Positions 11,042 through 20,208 of a stretch of DNA of 39,207 bases are shown piece after piece. Location of the stretch: contig CAIYYI010000559.1 of assembly GCA_903930345.1 (NCBI GenBank), positions 1 to 39,207 of the forward strand, in the 5' to 3' direction. The notes below the pieces were generated by a model, which did no database searches, was not told the DNA's origin, and was given only the letters and a program-made list of their open reading frames with translations. The position numbers and the translations under genes are program-made. This stretch comes from an uncultured Verrucomicrobiota bacterium. Lineage in GTDB: Bacteria > Verrucomicrobiota > Verrucomicrobiia > Limisphaerales > CAIYYI01. Within the stretch, counting starts at the first letter, position 1; the number at the start of each line of letters is the position of its first letter.

Positions 11042-11809
11042 TTACGCGGGTTGATCGGCACCGGGAGCTTGTGGACCGCGCGTGAGCCGCTTGCGCAGCA
11101 GCCAGCCACCCCCGACCAAGGCCGTTGAGCCCATCATTGCCCATTGGCTGGGCTCCGGCACGGCGGCCGTCCCCCCGGTAAACTCCAGCCCCCAGCTATT
11201 CAGGGTTGCCACATCTCCTCCGCTGGTCGTAGCGTCAACGTACAAGGTCCATTTCGAGTTTGGATTGAGCCCGTTGAATACGCCGAGCGGCATGGTTCTT
11301 GAATCCGTAGCAACCACCGATGCCGGATCAATATTGCGACCATCCGGCAAAAAGGTGGCACCACCGGTGATTAAACCGGCGTATCCGACTTGAGTCTGGT
11401 ACACGTGGATGTCCCCATTGACGCCGTTATCTGCCAAGATTATGTTGAGGCTAGGGTCTTCGTAGCCAAAGTCGAGGGCCTCTGTGCGCCCCACCCGGTT
11501 GAGCAGCACGCTGAACACGGTGCCGTCAACGTCGCCATAGACAAGTCTCGCATAGTAGTCGCCATTAAAGCCGCCCGAGATGTTCAGGCTTACCCGAACC
11601 TGGGTGATGCTCTGAATGTCGAGACCGCTGACGGTGCGGGTGTCGGTCAAGGCGGTCCCAGCATCAAAGGTTTGGTTGACGGTAAAGGTTTCGAAACCCG
11701 CCGACGCAGGCCGGGTGGTGGCCAGCCAAAGGACGACGGCGACTATGCCAAGCGACAGCCGGAGACTGGCCATTTGGAAGGTTCGGCGGCGGAGATGATG
11801 TGCGTTCAT
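11042..11809 (-). CDS. PEP-CTERM protein with proprotein-convertase P-like beta-sandwich domain
   Basis: The 255-residue protein has an N-terminal signal peptide (SLRLSLGIVAVVLWLATTRPASA). Its main domain (about 45-215) has the pattern of the P/Homo-B domain: VSLNISGGFNGDYYARLVY and, near the end, NPNSKWTLYVDA and NSWGLEF. The C-terminus is a PEP-CTERM sorting signal: VPEPSQW, a short hydrophobic helix with Gly residues, and a basic tail (LLRKRL). It should be exported, cut by exosortase and displayed. It lies between the giant Ig-like gene and the exosortase on the same strand, with about 30-bp spacers. I use the ATG at 11809; an upstream start at 11842 would overlap the giant gene boundary. 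Confidence 0.9.
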   Translation of the reverse strand: MNAHHLRRRTFQMASLRLSLGIVAVVLWLATTRPASAGFETFTVNQTFDAGTALTDTRTVSGLDIQSITQVRVSLNISGGFNGDYYARLVYGDVDGTVFSVLLNRVGRTEALDFGYEDPSLNIILADNGVNGDIHVYQTQVGYAGLITGGATFLPDGRNIDPASVVATDSRTMPLGVFNGLNPNSKWTLYVDATTSGGDVATLNSWGLEFTGGTAAVPEPSQWAMMGSTALVGGGWLLRKRLTRGPQAPGADQPA

Positions 11810-11842
11810 ATAATATACAGCAGCAGTTGGTCGTTGGGTCAA

Positions 11843-14800
11843 TTAATGAGCCACCAGCCGGTAGTAGGCATTTGGGCTGGGCGCCGCGATGTCCATATAG
11901 TTGGTCTGGCCGCTGGCTGGAAACGTGATCGTCCCCAGCACGCTCAGGCCCTGCGTAAAGCCCGGGTTGGTGGCCCGCTGTACATCGCAGATGCTTCCCG
12001 CGATGCCCATGAAACTGACTGTGGCTGTCGAACCGTTCACGACCAGCCTCAGGGACCGGCTGGTTTTTTGGAGGTTGACGATGATGGTGATGGTTCCCGT
12101 GGCCGTGCCGCCATGATTGTCGCTGATGGTATAGGTAAAGGAGTCGTCTTTGTTCTTATTGCCGGGGAGGACCGGCGGGGTGTAATAGATGTACGCGGCG
12201 CTGGCGGTGAGGGTGGCCCCGTTGGCGCTCGTGCCCAGGCCGGCAAACGTCAGGGCATCGCCGTCCGCATCACTGCAATTCGTCAGGAGGTTGGCAATCT
12301 TGATTTTCATCGTCAGGTTGGTCGCGCGGTAGTAGATTAGCGTCGGCGCCACCGGGGCCCGCTGTACCGTGAGCGTGGCTGTGGCGCTGGCTGAACGGTT
12401 GCCGAGCGTGTCGTCCATCGTGACGGCAAAGCTGCGGGCTCCGACGGTCGGCGTAATGGCGGTGTTCTGGTACCAGATATCGCGAAACGCCGCCTGGGCT
12501 TCCGCCACCGTGAACCTGGCTCCGTTTGCATTAGACAGGGTGATGGCCCCGGCAGCGTGGGTGATCTCCATGCGCATGCCGCCCACCAACCTGCTGTGCC
12601 CGACCCCGCTGCTCCCGGCGATGATGGTGTAACCGCTGGGCGTGGACCCGAAAATAACTGTCTCATCGCTGCCGTTGGCCAACCCAGTGATGGTGATGGT
12701 GATATTCGTCACGAGGCCGGAGGCCTCCGTCACGGTGGCCGGGTCGGCGTCGTCGTACAGTTGGGAAGCGAACCCCGCTGTGTTGTACCTTGTCAGGTTT
12801 ACCGTGCCTGCATTCGACGGATCCAAATCCACCACGGGGCCGGTCGTATCCTGGATGGTCAGCGCCTGGGTTACCGTGACCGTTTTGGGGTTCCCCGCCA
12901 CGTCCAGAATGACCACTGTGACGTCGTATTTGCCGTTGAATCCCCCGCTGGCGACGGCCGGCATCAGGGCATTGGCAGGGGGAATCGCCAAGGACCAATT
13001 GCCGCCGATAAGCGCCAGGTTGCCCTCCAGCACCGTGTAGGTGATCCCGTTGACGGTAACCGACAGTGTTTCCCCGGCCGCCACCGTGGCGGTCCCGGTG
13101 AGGATGGGGGTGGTGCTGTTGGTGATCAGCGAATCGACCGTCAAGGACCCTGCGGGAGCAGCGGTGTCAACCGTGAGGTTCTGACTGGCAGAGTAGCTGC
13201 CACTCACGGCTTTCAGGCCATAGGTGCCGGCCGGAAGCGTGCTGCCGCTGTAATTATAAGTCCAGAGGCCGCTCGCGTTGGCCGTGACCAAGGGGTTGAA
13301 AACCACCGTCCCGCCGGAGTTCGTCAAAGTCAACGTGACACTGGCGATGGCGGCCGCCGACCCGGTGAAATACAGCGTGGCGTCGCTGGTGATAAAATCC
13401 GAAGAAAGCCCGGTGTCTGTGGTGATGCTGTCGATGGTTACCGTGCCCCCCTTGTCATGAGTCGCACTGGCACCGGCATCGTAGGTGCTGGCGTCGGCGG
13501 CGGTATAGCTGGCTGTGACGGCGAGAATCCCGTTGGCGAATGCTCGCACGTTGATGGCGGCCAGGCTCCAAGTGCCCCCGGTGCTTACGGTGGCGGCGTC
13601 CGATACGCTGATGCTGCCATCGGTCACGGTGACGTTAAGCAGGCTGCCGATGGGGATGTCGGTTGAGGTGCCGTGGATGGCGAGGGCGGTGTCCTCAGTG
13701 GCGTCCAAGGTGCCGTTGCCGCCGGAGTCAAGCGGGGTCGTGATGACCACGGCAGGAACCGACAGGGCGATGGTCAGCGATTTGGTGACAATGGTGGTAT
13801 TGGCCATGGCGTCGCTCGCGGTGGCCTGGATGCCGACGGTGTTGCTCAGGATCTGGGTCACCTGCACCGACCAGTTGCCACCGGCTTGGACGGTCACCGC
13901 GTAGGTGTAGGCGTCCGAATAATTGCCATCGTTGTTGGGGTCAATGTCCAGGGTGAAGGTACTGCCTTGCGACAGGTCGGAAGTGCCGGTGAGCAGCGGG
14001 GTGCTGTCAGCGGTGGTGCCGTTGAAAGTGAAGCCAACCGCAGGCGGCATGAGGTCCACCGTCAGCGTTTGGGAGGCCGTGGAGGGATTGCCGGCCGCAT
14101 CGCTGGCGCTGATGGTGACAGGCACGGTTCCGGTCAGGCCGCCGCCTGGGGAGGTTCCCGTGGTGGGAACGGCGGTGCCGGTGTCCACCGACCAGTTGCC
14201 CAAACCATCAATCGTGACTTGGTAATAGACATCGGAGCTCCCGTTGTTGTCCGTGTCTAACCCCACGGTCGCCACCGTGCCAGCAGCAAAGCCGGCCGAG
14301 GTGCCGGAAACGACCGGGGTCGAGTCGCTCGTGGGCGAACCGCTGGTAACCGCCAGGCTGCCGGCGAACAGATCCACCACCAATTCGCCGGTGGTGCCGT
14401 CGGTGGCGCTGCTGCTCGGGTTGGCCCGGCTGACGGTGGCCGCCATATCGTAGGTGCCGCCGACCAAATCGGCAGATGGCGACAGCGACCAAGCCTGGGC
14501 GTTGGTTGTCAGGTTGCCTCCAGCCACCGAATATGTCACCGAATTTAAAACCACTGAGAGGGTGTCTCCCGAAATGGCCGTCCACGTGCCGGTCACCGTC
14601 GGCCGCACGCTATTGGTGAGGATAGTGTTGACGGTTGGCTTATTCAGCGCCGTTGCAGTGGCACTTACGCCATAAGCATTATCTGCCGTGATGGTGACCC
14701 TCGCGGCCGGGTTGACTCCGGAACTCGGCAGCGTGCCGTATATCGGCACGTCGGAGGATAGATCTATGTGCCAGGTGCCACCGCTCTGCATGGTGGCCGA

Positions 14801-17800
14801 ATAGGAGAGGTCAGTGGTGCCGTCATTGTTGAAATCAAATCGGACGATGACCGGCGCCCCTGCCTGGAGGCTGCAGGTCCCGGAAATCACCGGCGTGCGG
14901 TTGGTGGCCAGCGCCGAGGTGTCGATGGTGAGGGTGGGGGCCGCCGCGTTGGTGGTGGTGTTATAGGGTTGCGTGTCGCTGGCGGCAGTATTCCCGCGAC
15001 CCGTACTGGCGCCGGTGGCCACACCGGCTGCCACGCTGACCACAAGGTTGCCGCTGGAACTGGCGGAAGGGCTGACCACCAGGGTGTAGTTGGAGCTTCC
15101 GGTGTTGCCCGTGAAGGTTCCCTTGCTTCCTGCGCTGACCGAGACTTTGCTGGCATCGAAGCCGACCATTCCTTCGGAAAAGCTGAACGTGAATGTGACA
15201 TTTGTGACGGCGTTTTCTTGGGTATCGTCCGTGATGGTTATAACGGGGGTGGCCAGATAGAGGGAAAGAAAACGTGTGTCGCGCACCGCCACGTTGGCGT
15301 TGGAGCCTGAATCAAATGCTGAGGCTTCGAGTTTGAGGGGACCGTTTCTCAGGGTTTGTATTTGCGCTTTCGTAAACGCCACGCTCCAGGAAGTTCCCGT
15401 GTAAAGGGCGCGATTGGTGATAGATAGCACACCATCAGAGAGAATGTTGGTGACGTAGGTGGTGCTGTTATCGCCGATGACAGTTGTGGATCCGGCGATG
15501 GACAGGCCGCTGCCTATCACATCTACCGTAATGGTGTTGTCGCTGGCCACAGTGCCGATCGTTATGGTGAGTGCTGAGGCGTTTGGAGACGATTCAAGCG
15601 TCGCCGTATTTGTCTGGGTAATGTTTTTGGCGGCGTCGAGATTGGGCCTTGAGGCGGGAAAAATGTGCACCGTGAAGGGAGGTTTGTTGCCGAGGCTTGG
15701 GCTGCCCGTTGTGGAAAAAGACCCATCGGAGGCCACACTTACAGCCTGGGTCAAAACTAGCGCCGGAGTTGTGGTTGAATCGTAAACTAGCACGGTTAAT
15801 GAGGTGCCTGATGCCAAGTCGGTTATGCCCTTGATGATTGCTGCGTTTTTGTTGACCGGATTTTGCGACGTATTGTAAATCAGAAAGGGCGTTTTATCAT
15901 GCGTGATAGTTGTGTTTGTGGAGGAGTATGCCGTGCCAGAAAGTGTGGCGATGACCGTCAAGTTTGAATTGCCAAGGGTCGATAAATTTAAGGCACTCCC
16001 TGACCAGGCACCGCTCGTAATTGCCAAGCCGTTGGCGGCGATCCGGTTGCCTGCTGCGTCGGTAATGAGGAGGTCCACGGTATAACCGTCCGTGGCCGTC
16101 CCGGCGATCGTCACGTTCTTGTCCTCCGTCCGGTTAAGCCAATTGGCGTTGGTGCCCGCATTATCGACCTGTCCCAGGCCATCAGCGGTCGCTGCAGAGT
16201 AGTTCGTCGTTATCGCTACTGTCGGAGTCTGCACGTACAACACTTTGATATCCGCCACAGTCCCTGCACTATCGGTTGCCTTCACGCCATTGGTGTTGAG
16301 AAAACCGGCCGGAGGTGAAAAGCCAGCTAGGGGGAGGGCCGAGGCTAGGTTTAGCGACCAGTCTCCGTTGCCATCGGGTGTGACCGAGTAGGTAACGGCA
16401 TCCGAGAGTAGTCCGTCGTTGCCAGGGTCAATCTGGATCAGCACATATCCGCCGGCATTCCCGGAGCCACCGGTAATCAGCGGATGTGGGTTGTATGTGG
16501 TGACACCAGTTGGCGAACCTGAGGGGGTGATGTTATCGACTTTGTTGATGACAACGGTTTTGAGGGCAGCGCTAATCGTCAACTCGTTCGCAGTGGTGTC
16601 ATCGACGCTGGCAATCCCGCGTGTAACCGTGGCCGTAACATCGTAGGTTGAACCGGAACTAAGGCTTAAAGTTCCTGAGGTTGGCGTGACCGCTGCGAGG
16701 GCTAGTGTCCAGAAATTGCCGCTGGGGTTCAATGTGTAGGAGGCTGTTCCCATGGCCACTATGAGTGTGTCCCCTGCAGTTTTGGTCCACGTTCCTGAGA
16801 GCGTCGGTTTGGTGGAAGCAGCAGCCTGGCTTTTCACCGTGGGATGGTTGAGCGTGTAAACCGTTGTGAGATTCCCCGCCGAATCGGTGCCGCTGGCCGA
16901 AATATTGGCAAAGCTGCTCAGCCCGCCTGATGGCATGGTGCCGGACACCGGAGCGACTGTGGCTGTGTCCAAAGACCAAACTCCCCCGATAACGCTGGCG
17001 TTGTAGGTGAGGCTGTTGGCTGTGGTCGGGTCGTTATCCGGATCAATCGTGATTGCCAGGCTGGAGCCCGGCGGCAGGTCGCTGGTGCCGCTGAGGGCCG
17101 GGGTGCCCGCCGTGGTGGCCAACTGGGCCACGGCCACCGTGGGCGCCGTCCGATCATGCCACACCGTGGCCGTATCGGAAACGCTCCCAATGGTGGCGGT
17201 TACCGTGAGGGTGGCCTCGTTCAAGCCCGCCAGATTCAAGCCGGCGACGGTCCAGGTGCCACCTGCCGCCGTGGTGGTGCTGCCGGTCACCGCGGCATGA
17301 ACGCCGTCGGTCACACTGAGGGTCAGGGACTGCGATGGCAGCAAAGTGCTGGTGCCGAAGATGCTCACGGAGCCATCCTCGGCGGCGTTGAGCACGCCGC
17401 CGCTGATGGGCTGGGTGATAGTCACGTTGGCGCCCGCGCTCACAGGATTGGCGGCCGTCATCGGGACCGTCATCGCGCCCAGACTCGGGAACAGGGCGTT
17501 CTTATCGTAGCTGGCCCCGACCCCGCACAGATCGCCGTTGATGGGCCCGGCTTGCGTCTGGGTGAAAGCCACGAACCGCACGGAGGTCGTCTTGCTGAAC
17601 CCGGGAAGGCCGGTGGCCCCGCGCGGGCCATAGACCCCGTAACGGTTGGCCGGGGAGGGCTTGGCCAGCACTGTGACCAAGTCGGCCATCGGCAACCGCC
17701 ATGAAACAAAGTCATCCGGTTCCCCATCACTGCCCAGGTCCGCATTGCCGTTCCAGTGCGGATCATTTGCAGCGCTTACTGCCGCCACGGAATAGACGCT

Positions 17801-18382
17801 GCTGGTAAACGGATAAAGGCCGTTGCTGGGCAGCCAGCCGGTTGGGAGCGGACCGGTCGTGGCCGTGTTCACCGAATTATTCAGACCCGTGCCCGGATCC
17901 ATCAGGCGCACGGTCCGGCCATTGTTGCGTCCGTCGATGGACATATAGATGTCAACCCGGCCATCACCATTGACGTCCATGCCCACCACGGCCACGCCAC
18001 CAAACATGGTCACCGAGCTGGGATTGTCGATGCGCATCCGAAACAGCAATGTGTCGTCCGCGATGCCGGCCGTGCCATTGTCATCGTGCGCCACATATAG
18101 CGAGCCATGGGATGCATCCCCCACAATATCCAAGTCCGCCCCTCCCGCCTGGCTGTCCCCGGTCGGATCCTGGGTGGCCCCGTACATAATGGCCGTCCAT
18201 CCATCCTTGCCGGTTATCAAAACTTGTTCGGCGGCCGGTGCCATGGCTGGCATCGCCAGCAGGCTCGTCAACGCCGCCAGGAAAAGCAGGGTTGGTTCGA
18301 TGTGGAGCCTGCTCACCGCCGACTTGACCTGCTGATTTCCTGATGACATGGCAACATCCGTGATCCAAAGCTTTGTTTTCAT
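11843..18382 (-). CDS. Giant secreted Ig-like repeat protein (about 2,179 residues)
   Basis: The start is the ATG at 18382; an upstream in-frame ATG at 18412 is possible. A basic N-region and hydrophobic stretch (LLFLAALTSLLAMPAMAPAAE) form the signal peptide. Residues about 55-330 form an N-terminal domain rich in Asp/Asn loops (MDVNGDGRVDIYMSIDG) that may bind calcium. From about 340 to 1,960 there are many bacterial Ig-like repeats sharing a 'TPxLSGTSDLxxGSSxTLxIDPNNDG' style, with NxxWSLD at strand ends. A cadherin-like/Big_9 unit (SDADGDALTFAGL ... DDSFTYTISDNHGGTATG) follows. The last 60 residues are the VQRAT...YYRLVAH module, with no PEP-CTERM signal. It is probably an adhesin or surface-layer filament, first gene of the exosortase unit. 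Confidence 0.9.
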   Translation of the reverse strand: MKTKLWITDVAMSSGNQQVKSAVSRLHIEPTLLFLAALTSLLAMPAMAPAAEQVLITGKDGWTAIMYGATQDPTGDSQAGGADLDIVGDASHGSLYVAHDDNGTAGIADDTLLFRMRIDNPSSVTMFGGVAVVGMDVNGDGRVDIYMSIDGRNNGRTVRLMDPGTGLNNSVNTATTGPLPTGWLPSNGLYPFTSSVYSVAAVSAANDPHWNGNADLGSDGEPDDFVSWRLPMADLVTVLAKPSPANRYGVYGPRGATGLPGFSKTTSVRFVAFTQTQAGPINGDLCGVGASYDKNALFPSLGAMTVPMTAANPVSAGANVTITQPISGGVLNAAEDGSVSIFGTSTLLPSQSLTLSVTDGVHAAVTGSTTTAAGGTWTVAGLNLAGLNEATLTVTATIGSVSDTATVWHDRTAPTVAVAQLATTAGTPALSGTSDLPPGSSLAITIDPDNDPTTANSLTYNASVIGGVWSLDTATVAPVSGTMPSGGLSSFANISASGTDSAGNLTTVYTLNHPTVKSQAAASTKPTLSGTWTKTAGDTLIVAMGTASYTLNPSGNFWTLALAAVTPTSGTLSLSSGSTYDVTATVTRGIASVDDTTANELTISAALKTVVINKVDNITPSGSPTGVTTYNPHPLITGGSGNAGGYVLIQIDPGNDGLLSDAVTYSVTPDGNGDWSLNLASALPLAGFSPPAGFLNTNGVKATDSAGTVADIKVLYVQTPTVAITTNYSAATADGLGQVDNAGTNANWLNRTEDKNVTIAGTATDGYTVDLLITDAAGNRIAANGLAITSGAWSGSALNLSTLGNSNLTVIATLSGTAYSSTNTTITHDKTPFLIYNTSQNPVNKNAAIIKGITDLASGTSLTVLVYDSTTTPALVLTQAVSVASDGSFSTTGSPSLGNKPPFTVHIFPASRPNLDAAKNITQTNTATLESSPNASALTITIGTVASDNTITVDVIGSGLSIAGSTTVIGDNSTTYVTNILSDGVLSITNRALYTGTSWSVAFTKAQIQTLRNGPLKLEASAFDSGSNANVAVRDTRFLSLYLATPVITITDDTQENAVTNVTFTFSFSEGMVGFDASKVSVSAGSKGTFTGNTGSSNYTLVVSPSASSSGNLVVSVAAGVATGASTGRGNTAASDTQPYNTTTNAAAPTLTIDTSALATNRTPVISGTCSLQAGAPVIVRFDFNNDGTTDLSYSATMQSGGTWHIDLSSDVPIYGTLPSSGVNPAARVTITADNAYGVSATATALNKPTVNTILTNSVRPTVTGTWTAISGDTLSVVLNSVTYSVAGGNLTTNAQAWSLSPSADLVGGTYDMAATVSRANPSSSATDGTTGELVVDLFAGSLAVTSGSPTSDSTPVVSGTSAGFAAGTVATVGLDTDNNGSSDVYYQVTIDGLGNWSVDTGTAVPTTGTSPGGGLTGTVPVTISASDAAGNPSTASQTLTVDLMPPAVGFTFNGTTADSTPLLTGTSDLSQGSTFTLDIDPNNDGNYSDAYTYAVTVQAGGNWSVQVTQILSNTVGIQATASDAMANTTIVTKSLTIALSVPAVVITTPLDSGGNGTLDATEDTALAIHGTSTDIPIGSLLNVTVTDGSISVSDAATVSTGGTWSLAAINVRAFANGILAVTASYTAADASTYDAGASATHDKGGTVTIDSITTDTGLSSDFITSDATLYFTGSAAAIASVTLTLTNSGGTVVFNPLVTANASGLWTYNYSGSTLPAGTYGLKAVSGSYSASQNLTVDTAAPAGSLTVDSLITNSTTPILTGTATVAAGETLSVTVNGITYTVLEGNLALIGGNWSLAIPPANALMPAVASGGFNGKYDVTVVILDVAGNPKTVTVTQALTIQDTTGPVVDLDPSNAGTVNLTRYNTAGFASQLYDDADPATVTEASGLVTNITITITGLANGSDETVIFGSTPSGYTIIAGSSGVGHSRLVGGMRMEITHAAGAITLSNANGARFTVAEAQAAFRDIWYQNTAITPTVGARSFAVTMDDTLGNRSASATATLTVQRAPVAPTLIYYRATNLTMKIKIANLLTNCSDADGDALTFAGLGTSANGATLTASAAYIYYTPPVLPGNKNKDDSFTYTISDNHGGTATGTITIIVNLQKTSRSLRLVVNGSTATVSFMGIAGSICDVQRATNPGFTQGLSVLGTITFPASGQTNYMDIAAPSPNAYYRLVAH

Positions 18383-18412
18383 AACATAATTGACAGGGAG
18401 GTGCAGTCTCAT

Positions 18413-19045
18413 TCAGCCATTGGCCGTTGCCCACCGCAGGCTATGCAGCTTTCTGTTATCGACTGGCGGAAGCTGTCGATCCACTTCAGGCTGAAAAATA
18501 AACTCATGGAATTCCAACTGTTTCAAATAGCATGTGTTAATTATACATATTTTTTATATTATTTTTTCTGTTACGCTTACAACAAATACAGCTACGCCTG
18601 CAACATTAGGTTTTTATCACCATGACTTAGCGCGCCTAACACAGACTGTCGATTGTGACAACTCCGGTGTTTTCATTGCAGCAACAAAGGATACCGCCAA
18701 ATATTCAAAAGGCGAGGGCCTGCCTCGTGCGCTATTTTTTCTTCCACCAACGATGGGCACTGGCGGTTACTATGGGGACGCGCCGGAAACTGATCCAATG
18801 ACAGTCCACCCACCGAGTCCCCCTGAAGTACGCTAACCAGCATGAAAAATGGCACAATCCTTAAATCATGGGCGGTTGCCAGGGTAAAGAGAGATGACGT
18901 GAATGCGGACTTTGGCAGTGTTACCCCGCATAAAGGGTCTCGCAAAGGCTACTGCGCGGCTGTTGGTTACTGGAGAGTGAAAAGTTCTCAAGAGTTGATC
19001 AAGAGAAAAGCGTGAGTTTGAGTTTTTGCCAATTGGAGGGTCAGT
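18413..19045. other. Non-coding, AT-rich upstream region of the giant-protein operon
   Basis: Between the giant gene and the first gene remnant there is no convincing coding sequence. 18500-18620 is strikingly AT-rich compared with the rest of the window (runs such as TATTTTTTATATTATTTTTTC on the plus strand). This is the obvious place for the leftward promoter of the operon, but I cannot assign clean -35/-10 boxes. A 90-residue minus-strand frame at 18673-18945 has no recognisable features. Confidence 0.5.
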
Positions 19046-19140
19046 TCAGCGCCATTGGGCGCTGTGGCTGCGGAACTTCTTGTAATGGACCAGTTCTGAG
19101 CGCACCTGGGCAAGCGATTCTTCGCGGATGACCTGCGGCA
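19046..19140 (-). pseudogene. Short C-terminal remnant, possibly of a mobile-element-associated protein
   Basis: Reading the minus strand to the TGA at 19046-19048 gives REESLAQVRSELVHYKKFRS and then HSAQWR. The pattern of a short helix with 'xYxxFR...xW' at a C-terminus resembles small conserved proteins (DUF6788-like) often found near transposases and integrases. Only about 30 residues are readable and no start or upstream domain is present. It may be a relic, or a chance frame opposite the HTH relic next to it. Confidence 0.25.
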
Positions 19141-19152
19141 ATATTTCTGTAA

Positions 19153-19428
19153 TATTTTTCGGGCACAACCCCGGCTCCCGATTCTTCCATCGCTCGGCTC
19201 ATCGATCGCGAGTTCGAGGTTTTCCAACTCCGGGGCCAAGGCCAGAGCACCACCAAAATCGCCCGGCAACTGCACCTCAGCCACAAAACGGTGCCTGTCC
19301 ATCGCGCCAGCATCAAACGTAAACTCGCCTTGGAGGGCGTCGCCGCCCTCCCGGGCTTCGCCACCCGCTGGATGGCCGCAGAAGTAGCCGGTTCTTCCTC
19401 CAAAAGTCCCGCTAGGAACGGCACGTAG
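19153..19428 (+). pseudogene. Remnant of a LuxR/GerE-type helix-turn-helix regulator
   Basis: After a stop at 19150 the plus-strand frame reads ARLIDREFEVFQLRGQGQST, then TKIARQLHLSHKTVPVHRAS and IKRKLALEG. This follows the LuxR HTH consensus (L(T/S)xREFEVF ... STkqIAxxLhLSvKTVxxHrxxIkxKL) almost position by position, including the recognition helix. The N-terminal receiver or ligand domain is absent, there is no start codon, and the frame ends at 19428 after a degraded tail. The intact ancestor was probably a NarL/FixJ-like response regulator. It should not be counted as functional. Confidence 0.7.
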
Positions 19429-19871
19429 CCCGGTGCAGCCATGTGCGCCATTTTGGGCATCCCGGAGCCAACGACTCACAGGCACATCTTGGCGATCCCC
19501 AAGGTTTCGGAGGAAGGCCATAGCAACCGGGGGTGAAAACGCCCAGTGGGTGGCATTCTAAATGCCACGCCCATGACCACCGACTCATTTTGCCTACCCC
19601 GGATAGGAGATTTATTCAGGGAAAAACATCCCGACGCCCAATTGCCCCTCCTGCGGCTGGGTGTATTCTGACGAGTGGTCTTGGCTCCTGGTCGCGAAAG
19701 ATTTCTTCGTTGGGATCTGAGACCGAGGCTTGCTGGATGATCCTAACCTGATTTGACTCGAAGGAACAACATGAGCCTACCACTCCAGGGCAATGGGTAG
19801 TCTCCCCGCCACCGATCTCCAACCACCTAAAAAGCACAGCGGCCAAACAACGGGCGCGCGGAAAACCCCGG

Positions 19872-20036
19872 TCAGCCCATCATTCGGTGAAGGAAATCGG
19901 CAGGTTTCAGAACCTCAATGGCGAAGGATTTATCCAGTTCTAAGAGATCCTTCTCGTTGGTCACGATCGACCGGGCGTGGGCGGAAAGTGCGGCGGCAAG
20001 GCAGCCAATGTCGCTGGCCTCGCGCGATCTCGGTCT
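19872..20036 (-). pseudogene. C-terminal remnant of a PIN-domain protein (VapC-like toxin family)
   Basis: The minus-strand frame ending at TGA 19872-19874 reads ASDIGCLAAALSAHARSIVT, then NEKDLLELDKSF and IEVLKPADFL. The segment 'xIVTxdKDLLxLdxxxgIeVlkPadFL' is the usual last third of PIN-domain proteins, where the Asp of the KDLL segment is part of the acidic active site. The N-terminal Asp-bearing strand and any antitoxin partner are missing. It is probably a decayed toxin-antitoxin locus. No intact gene overlaps it. Confidence 0.55.
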
Positions 20037-20208
20037 GTCTACCTTTCCCAATTTTAACCGCTTTTTGGTTTGGATTGGCGTTCATTCGCGTTGATTAGCG
20101 GTTGTCCAACAAGTCCTCACCGGGGTCAATAAACCCGCAATCTGCAATCTTGCCTGACGGCAAGTTTGCTGCGAGTCTCCTTGCGTATCCGAAAAATCAT
20201 TCTGACCG

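Noticed and set aside
11390-17704. Long plus-strand open frames opposite the giant Ig-like gene
   Set aside because: They are Gly/Arg/Val-rich shadows created by the GC-rich codons of the minus-strand gene, lack domains and ribosome sites, and overlap one another.
18673-18945. Possible 90-residue minus-strand gene
   Set aside because: No ribosome site, no domain, atypical composition, and it lies in a stretch otherwise made of gene relics.
20041-20110. Intergenic sequence with near-repeated 'attcgcgttgattagcgg' phrase as a mobile repeat
   Set aside because: Only one copy is visible in the window, so repeat status cannot be judged; a genome-wide BLASTN would decide.
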